Source: Brevibacillus fulvus
GTDB lineage: Bacteria > Bacillota > Bacilli > Brevibacillales > Brevibacillaceae
DNA: 64,000 nt
NCBI RefSeq assembly: GCF_016908525.1
Contig: NZ_JAFBEB010000009.1
Span: 1-64,000 of the forward strand
Direction: 5' to 3'
Shown here: positions 59,550 to 64,000 of the stretch, piece after piece
How positions within the stretch are numbered: position 1 is the stretch's first letter
How the letters are laid out: every line of letters starts with the position of its first letter
Position numbers and translations under genes: made by a program
Notes under the pieces: model-generated
Told to the model about the DNA's origin: nothing
Databases searched by the model: none
Seen by the model: the letters and a program-made list of their open reading frames with translations, nothing else

Positions 59550-60346
59550 ACCGGCTGGGGGACTTGACGGTTCAGCCATTCAAACATTCGTCTGGTATAC
59601 GCTTCATTCAGCTCCGGCAAAAACAAATGCGTCGCCCCTTCCGCCAGCCATAATTCATACGGTTTGTCGTGAAGCTGCAAGGCATTGGCCAGCCGATAGG
59701 CATGCTCTACGCCCACATTCTGATCTTCTGTACCGTGAATGATCAGGACCGGACAGCGGATGCGATCGGCCGTAAAAACGGGTGAACGCTCCCGATAAGC
59801 CGCTTCCTGCTTGCGTGGATGACCGACGATTCGGCGCAGCATGCGGCGAAGATCGACCCGTTCTTCATAGGTGAGAAACAGGTCGCTGACACCTCCCCAG
59901 ACCACCGCAGCCAGAATGCCCTCACACTGCATCGCCGCAAACAGGGCCATCATGCCGCCTCGAGAAAAACCGTACAAACTAATCCGCTGCGGGTCAACCT
60001 GTGGGAGCGTTCGCAAAAGTTCGTAAGCCGAAAAAACATCTTGGCGATCATTGCCGCCGAACTCGTCGCGCCCTTCGCCTCCCTCGCTTCCGCGGTAATG
60101 AGGCGCAAAGACAATATAGCCAAAAGCGGCCAATTGCGAAATCCGCTCAGGCCGAACCTTGCCCACATTATTCAGCCCTCCGCGGCAATACAGCAACGCC
60201 GGCATCGGGCCCGCCTGATCCGGGACAGCCAATGCGGCCTTGACTCGCAGTCCTTGGCTTAAATAGGTTACCCGAAACAGAGACACCCCTTCCATCACCG
60301 CCGGCTCCGGAGTTATCTCCAGCAATAAATCATTTTGGGTCGACAA
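59546..60346 (-). CDS. Alpha/beta hydrolase of the prolyl oligopeptidase (S9) family
   Basis: 266 residues of the alpha/beta hydrolase fold. The catalytic Ser is in YGFSRGGMMALF (GxSxG as GFSRG), with Asp in IHGTEDQNVGVEHA and His in GATHLFLPE. The N-terminal part RVTYLSQGLRVKAALAVPD is a shortened start compared with acylaminoacyl peptidases. The start is a TTG at 60346 with AAAGGAG 8 nt away; the longer frame to 60463 would run through the terminator of the upstream gene and is rejected. Substrate unknown. Confidence 0.85.
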   Translation of the reverse strand: MSTQNDLLLEITPEPAVMEGVSLFRVTYLSQGLRVKAALAVPDQAGPMPALLYCRGGLNNVGKVRPERISQLAAFGYIVFAPHYRGSEGGEGRDEFGGNDRQDVFSAYELLRTLPQVDPQRISLYGFSRGGMMALFAAMQCEGILAAVVWGGVSDLFLTYEERVDLRRMLRRIVGHPRKQEAAYRERSPVFTADRIRCPVLIIHGTEDQNVGVEHAYRLANALQLHDKPYELWLAEGATHLFLPELNEAYTRRMFEWLNRQVPQPV

Positions 60347-60384
60347 GCCAATCGCTCCTTTATACTCCAGTACCTTTTTCAAGT

Positions 60385-60423
60385 AGAAAAAAGAAGGAAC
60401 GCTGACGTTCCTTCTTTTTTCTG
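60385..60423. terminator. Terminator after yabR
   Basis: AAAAAAGAAGGAACG/CGTTCCTTCTTTTTT: an almost perfect stem with A and T tracts on both sides, so it works in both directions; it ends yabR on the minus strand. Confidence 0.92.
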
Positions 60424-60505
60424 TAGGATGCGCAAACTCGGCGGAAACCATCGATGGTTTCATCGACCTTCCGCTTCACTTCGCATCGTCTATCATCATC
60501 CCGGC

Positions 60506-60919
60506 TTAATAGCCGCGTTTTGCTTGTTTTTTATTGATCGTTGCCAGGTTTTCTTCGCTGTGTTTCAACCATTTTTTCAACTTGTCTTCGAAGGTCGCAG
60601 CGCTATCCCCACGCTTGGCATTTCCTCCTCGGTCACCACCCCGATTTCCACCACGGCGCTCTTCACGTTCCTCACGTTCTGGAGCAGGCAGTGCGGCACG
60701 AACCGAAAGCGAGATTTTTCCTGCATCATCAATCGAGAGAACCTTTACTTTTACAGGGGAACCGACAGAAAAGTGTTCATTAATATCCTTTACGAATCCA
60801 TTCGCCACCTGGGAAATGTGAACCAGACCTTGTTCCGTTTCACTGATTGCTACGAACATCCCAAACGGTTTGATCGCCGTTACTTTTCCCTCGATGATGC
60901 TTCCCACTTGTACTGCCAT
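60506..60919 (-). CDS. yabR: S1 RNA-binding domain protein, YabR-like
   Basis: 137 residues. The N-terminal S1 domain (VGSIIEGKVTAIKPFGMFVAISETEQGLVHISQVANGFVKDINEHFSVGSPVKVKVLSIDDAGKISLSVR) binds RNA; a basic, glycine-rich linker (RRGGNRGGDRGGNAKRG) and a conserved tail (TFEDKLKKWLKHSEENLATI) follow. The tail matches B. subtilis YabR, whose role is not settled (possibly ribosome-linked). YugI/GSP13 is the alternative name. The ATG follows AAGGAG at 11 nt. Single gene with a strong terminator. Confidence 0.9.
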   Translation of the reverse strand: MAVQVGSIIEGKVTAIKPFGMFVAISETEQGLVHISQVANGFVKDINEHFSVGSPVKVKVLSIDDAGKISLSVRAALPAPEREEREERRGGNRGGDRGGNAKRGDSAATFEDKLKKWLKHSEENLATINKKQAKRGY

Positions 60920-61035
60920 TCAGTTTGCACTCCTTATCTTTTTCCAAAAGTGTCTTCGAACCTAAATTATAGTCAGGCTCACTAATTAAGTATAGCAGAG
61001 AATATGATTTGATGAAAAGCCTAATTTAAGCAGGA

Positions 61036-61581
61036 TTACGGCCTTAACTGTTTTCTGCCAAATCTTGTTCTCGTCCTGTTTTTACGGTAGGTCCTCCATC
61101 CCAGTATAAGCAAAAGCATGGTAAACATTCCTGTCGAGTCCAACAAAATATCGGTGATGATTCCTGTCCGGTGGGGGGTAAATGTTTGATGCCATTCATC
61201 CAAGACGGCGGCCAAAACGGCCAACAGTCCGCTCCAGGGAAGCGCCACCGGAGGATGGTACCAGTTGCGCAGCAGACGGTAAAAAAGCAACGTCAGCAAG
61301 GCAAACGTGCAGAAATGCGTTCCCTTGCGGACAAAAAATTCAATATAGCCGGCTACCCCGTCTTCTTCGACACTGACTTCGCTATGACCATATGTGAAAG
61401 AGAACCCGTCCAGCCGTTCGCCGACGCTCTCAGCATCAGGGATCAACTGGGAAATGTTTCCGCGAATATCCTGATTTTCATACGGTTGTGAAGAAGAATA
61501 AAACAAACCTAACAGCAATACCAGCACCAAAATACTATCAATCCAACGTTTTTTCCTGTTCAATGTTTGCCTCCCAGCCAT
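61036..61581 (-). CDS. VanZ family membrane protein
   Basis: 181 residues with four predicted helices. The VanZ signature is complete: FVRKGTHFCTFALLTLLFYRLLR near 84-106 and LAAVLDEWHQTFTPHRTGIITDILLDSTG near 125-153. VanZ proteins alter teicoplanin susceptibility in enterococci, but most chromosomal members have unknown roles. A -10 TATACT lies 13 nt before the ribosome binding site (ACGGAG), which precedes the ATG. Transcribed alone. Confidence 0.9.
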   Translation of the reverse strand: MAGRQTLNRKKRWIDSILVLVLLLGLFYSSSQPYENQDIRGNISQLIPDAESVGERLDGFSFTYGHSEVSVEEDGVAGYIEFFVRKGTHFCTFALLTLLFYRLLRNWYHPPVALPWSGLLAVLAAVLDEWHQTFTPHRTGIITDILLDSTGMFTMLLLILGWRTYRKNRTRTRFGRKQLRP

Positions 61582-61648
61582 GTACTCCGTTTTTTAGTAT
61601 ACCATGCGCAGCGGAGGCAACGAAAAACAATAACACGCCGCTGTCTGC

Positions 61649-64000
61649 TTACGAGTCCCGGGACAGCGGCCGGAAATCATCTTCCGTCAGTTCCCGGCAC
61701 ACCCTCCCGCTTTGTTCCGACTGCGCGAGCGATGGCAAGGAGTCCAATTTATCCGCTTGTTTGGCTCGATCCCGTCGCTTCACCAAATAATTGGACCATT
61801 CGGTTCGCAACCATCTGCGGAACTCCGCTGCCGCTGACGGGTCAACAGCGGCCGCTCGTTGCTCTTCCTTCCCCAAAAGCGCCGGCAGCAAGACAAGCAG
61901 ACACCAACCGGCCAAAATCACTCCGCTTCCCAAAGCGGCGGCAAACGACGCGGAATAATCGCCACTTTGCCCCATGCCCATTGCCATTGGAAACAATCCA
62001 AGCAGAACGGAACCTAGCAAGCCGATGGTTGCCGGGGCATGTGAAAAAACACGCTGTTCCAGACGGTTCAACGTCCGGCGGGCAGCCGAATCCATCCACG
62101 GCAAAGCCTGCTGCAAAATCAGGCCGCAACTGGCCAGCACACCATAAAAAGCCATGAGATTATACGGCCGGTAAAGGGCCAACAGCGCCAAAATGACTGC
62201 CCCGGACAGCACAGGAAGCAGCAGGAGGCCAAGCAACACATGGCGTACCTTGAATCCGAAAGCGCTGCCGAGCGACAAAGCGATCAAGCAGGCAATGGCC
62301 GTAACGGTCAGTCGTGTTGGCCAATCCGCCTGGTCGGCCTCTTCTTGCTGTTCCTTCTCCGTCTCATCCGCAGTTTGAATCGTATAACCCGGCGGTATTC
62401 TGCCTTCCTGACGAAATTGATACGGCAAATAGTAAGAAAGCGTATCCCTGCGCGACGGTTCCGACAATTGGGCGCTTACTTTCATCACATACAGGCCGTC
62501 TTCCCGCATAAATTCGGCCGGAGGCGGGCCCAATTCCGCTTCTGCCAACTCAGCCAAAGGAACCGTCCCTTCTGCCGTGCGGATCAGGAACTTTTTGACT
62601 TGCTCGGGATGCTCCCTTGCCATCTCCGGAAATTTGGCAATAACCGGTACTATGCTGCCATTCCAGAGCAAATCGCCAATTTGCTGTTCCTGCAGATAAA
62701 ACGCCAGTTGATCGCGAATCTCCTCTTCGGAAATCTGATAGCGCGCCAACATTTCCCGTTTCGGTCGAAACTGAATGGCCGGAACATCGCTGCTTTGCGT
62801 ACTGATCCGTTCATCGGTAATAATTTCCCGATCCTGCTTGTCGACCCACCGCAAATTTTGCAAGTATGCCAGCACTTGGTTGGCCAACTCCCCGGTCGTT
62901 TGTAAAGCAGGACCCTTGACCGTGAATTCAATGCTGCCCGTTTGCCCGTCGATCGCCAGCTCGTACGGATCGGTTCCCGGAATTTGCCGCAAAGTCTGCT
63001 CGATGGTTTTTTCCAATTGCGGCTTGCTTTGCTCCCAATCGTACCTGTCCTTGAATCGCACCTCAAAGCGGATCAGCTCTTTGCTAACATTTGCCTGCAG
63101 CTCTTGGATTTCCTTGATTTGGCGAAGCTGCTGCTCCGCCTGTCTCTCCGCCGCGATCGCCTGATCGAGACTGCTTCCCTTGATCATCGGCAAACGAATG
63201 TGCATTTCATGGGTATCCAATTGAAGAAACGGATCGACCGTCACAAACGGCTGAAAAAAGAACGACAGCAGCAATGAAGCGGACAGGCTGACGACATATG
63301 GCAGATAACCTTTGCGCATCAGAGCGGACCAGCGCTGTTTCTGATGCTGTGCCCATCTTGAGACTGGACGAACCGCTCGCGGAATCGGAGCTTTGCTGAG
63401 CCATTTGTGGCAGTAGGCCGGCAGGATCACGCCGTAGACGATGATCATGGATAGAGCGCCCCAGCCAAACAGCGGCAAAGCGGGCAGCAAAGTGGCGCGA
63501 TCCGTCACGCTGAGCCAATCGGAATACACCGCGATGAAGACAAGCAGAAACACGATCACCAATGCCAACAGCATTGCTTGAAGCGTTCGTTTTACGCGCG
63601 CCGCGATCGCGTCCAGATTCCAGTCCGCCAATTGGGTCAATTGATGAAACAAGGCCGTACCCGCCCCGACAAACCAGACCGCGAAAAAGAGCAGCGCGCC
63701 CAACGTAGCTATATTGATCGCAATTCCGCCGAGCCAGATACCGCCAAGCAACGCAAGCAACGCCAGGCCAACCGCCCCGCCGAACAGAAGACCGGCGGCC
63801 AGTTGACGAAACCGCCAGCCAACGCAGAACGCTGCGCAAGAGACGGCGAGCCCGACCAGCCAGAAAGCATTTTGCAATGTGCTGGCCAGCGCCAGTTGCT
63901 CATCGGGAAAACGGATCAGCCGAAAGGTGCCGTTGGCCTGTTCATTGAGCAGGTCGACCGCTGTCCGCACCGCATTTCTGATTTTTGGCTCTTGCCCGTG
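61649..64000 (-). CDS. Divergent RND (AcrB/MMPL-like) efflux transporter, 5' end outside the window
   Basis: At least 781 codons, open to the right edge, so the N-terminus is missing. Three helices at about 30-105 of the visible part, then helices at 135-200 and 225-245, are followed by a long extracytoplasmic region (about 245-530) with a porter-like repeat (ELIRFEVRFKDRYDWEQSKPQLEKTIEQTLRQIPG; IRDQLAFYLQEQQIGDLLWNGSIVPVIAKFP; RTAEGTVPLAELAEAELGPPP), and helices to about 730. The porter motifs are those of AcrB-type RND pumps, but identity is low. The tail (RDRAKQADKLDSLPSL) is cytoplasmic. Substrate unknown. Confidence 0.8.
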   Translation of the reverse strand, partial: HGQEPKIRNAVRTAVDLLNEQANGTFRLIRFPDEQLALASTLQNAFWLVGLAVSCAAFCVGWRFRQLAAGLLFGGAVGLALLALLGGIWLGGIAINIATLGALLFFAVWFVGAGTALFHQLTQLADWNLDAIAARVKRTLQAMLLALVIVFLLVFIAVYSDWLSVTDRATLLPALPLFGWGALSMIIVYGVILPAYCHKWLSKAPIPRAVRPVSRWAQHQKQRWSALMRKGYLPYVVSLSASLLLSFFFQPFVTVDPFLQLDTHEMHIRLPMIKGSSLDQAIAAERQAEQQLRQIKEIQELQANVSKELIRFEVRFKDRYDWEQSKPQLEKTIEQTLRQIPGTDPYELAIDGQTGSIEFTVKGPALQTTGELANQVLAYLQNLRWVDKQDREIITDERISTQSSDVPAIQFRPKREMLARYQISEEEIRDQLAFYLQEQQIGDLLWNGSIVPVIAKFPEMAREHPEQVKKFLIRTAEGTVPLAELAEAELGPPPAEFMREDGLYVMKVSAQLSEPSRRDTLSYYLPYQFRQEGRIPPGYTIQTADETEKEQQEEADQADWPTRLTVTAIACLIALSLGSAFGFKVRHVLLGLLLLPVLSGAVILALLALYRPYNLMAFYGVLASCGLILQQALPWMDSAARRTLNRLEQRVFSHAPATIGLLGSVLLGLFPMAMGMGQSGDYSASFAAALGSGVILAGWCLLVLLPALLGKEEQRAAAVDPSAAAEFRRWLRTEWSNYLVKRRDRAKQADKLDSLPSLAQSEQSGRVCRELTEDDFRPLSRDS

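Overview
The window looks like a chromosomal segment from an aerobic, endospore-forming member of the Bacillales (Firmicutes) with moderate GC. The evidence is the gene content (sufCDSUB, the yunCDEF block, gcvH-yusI, amhX, yheIH, yabR, CotF-type coat proteins, a sporulation-kinase-like sensor), strong AAGGAGG-type ribosome binding sites, sigma-A promoters, and Firmicutes-type leaders (FMN, SAM-I, T-box). Two genes are of types not used by Bacillus subtilis: a long, GSI-beta-like glutamine synthetase and a class 2 (quinone-type) dihydroorotate dehydrogenase. This suggests a deeper Bacillales lineage, perhaps near Alicyclobacillaceae, but that is inference.

Layout. 1-442: edge of an FMN riboswitch reading leftward, then a leader with a small ORF and the corA magnesium transporter. 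1379-8146: an HD-GYP gene, the yunF-yunE-yunD-small gene-yunC operon (minus), a JAMM-domain gene (plus) and a NUDIX-nucleotidyltransferase pair (minus). 8345-13724: the sufCDSUB Fe-S assembly operon with its promoter and terminator. 13836-21083: leftward metabolic genes: a DUF1802 gene, pckA with a CcpN-like box on its -10, amhX, an SCP2-like gene, a VOC gene, a zinc-ribbon gene, gcvH, yusI and a DUF2797 gene. Two GC-rich structured noncoding stretches lie among them. 21255-28621: polysaccharide deacetylase, an orphan amino-acid ABC ATPase, an MFS carrier, the heterodimeric exporter yheIH and a GNAT acetyltransferase.

28733-34294 is a methionine salvage locus. mtnKA (minus) and mtnWXB (plus) diverge, each behind its own promoter and its own SAM-I riboswitch; the mtnW aptamer has an unusually long P4 arm. 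34314-36064: a thiolase and an unknown gene. 36203-41484: a proline T-box (specifier CCC) drives proB-proA-proC, followed by a P-loop protein and two small coat-like proteins. 41511-47135: nagA, a LysE-type exporter, a cupredoxin-fold protein lacking copper ligands, an MFS carrier, ispH and a panE-like gene. 47220-52667: nitrogen and alanine metabolism (glnA with a GlnR/TnrA box and a consensus promoter, pyrD, and ald with its likely activator adeR upstream).

52753-56241 is an accessory patch with broken parts of a mobile element (a VirD4/TraG fragment, an actin-like partition ATPase fragment, a ParR-like gene) plus small AT-rich cargo genes (DUF5412, a secreted protein, a YtkA-like lipoprotein). 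56242-64000 returns to core-like genes: a His/Gln-rich small protein, a Med-like BMP-domain protein paired with a sensor kinase, an acyl-peptidase-like hydrolase, yabR, a VanZ-family gene and a divergent RND transporter running off the right edge.

No tRNA, rRNA, CRISPR array or intact insertion sequence was seen. All names rest on reading the translations against remembered families; no database search was run.
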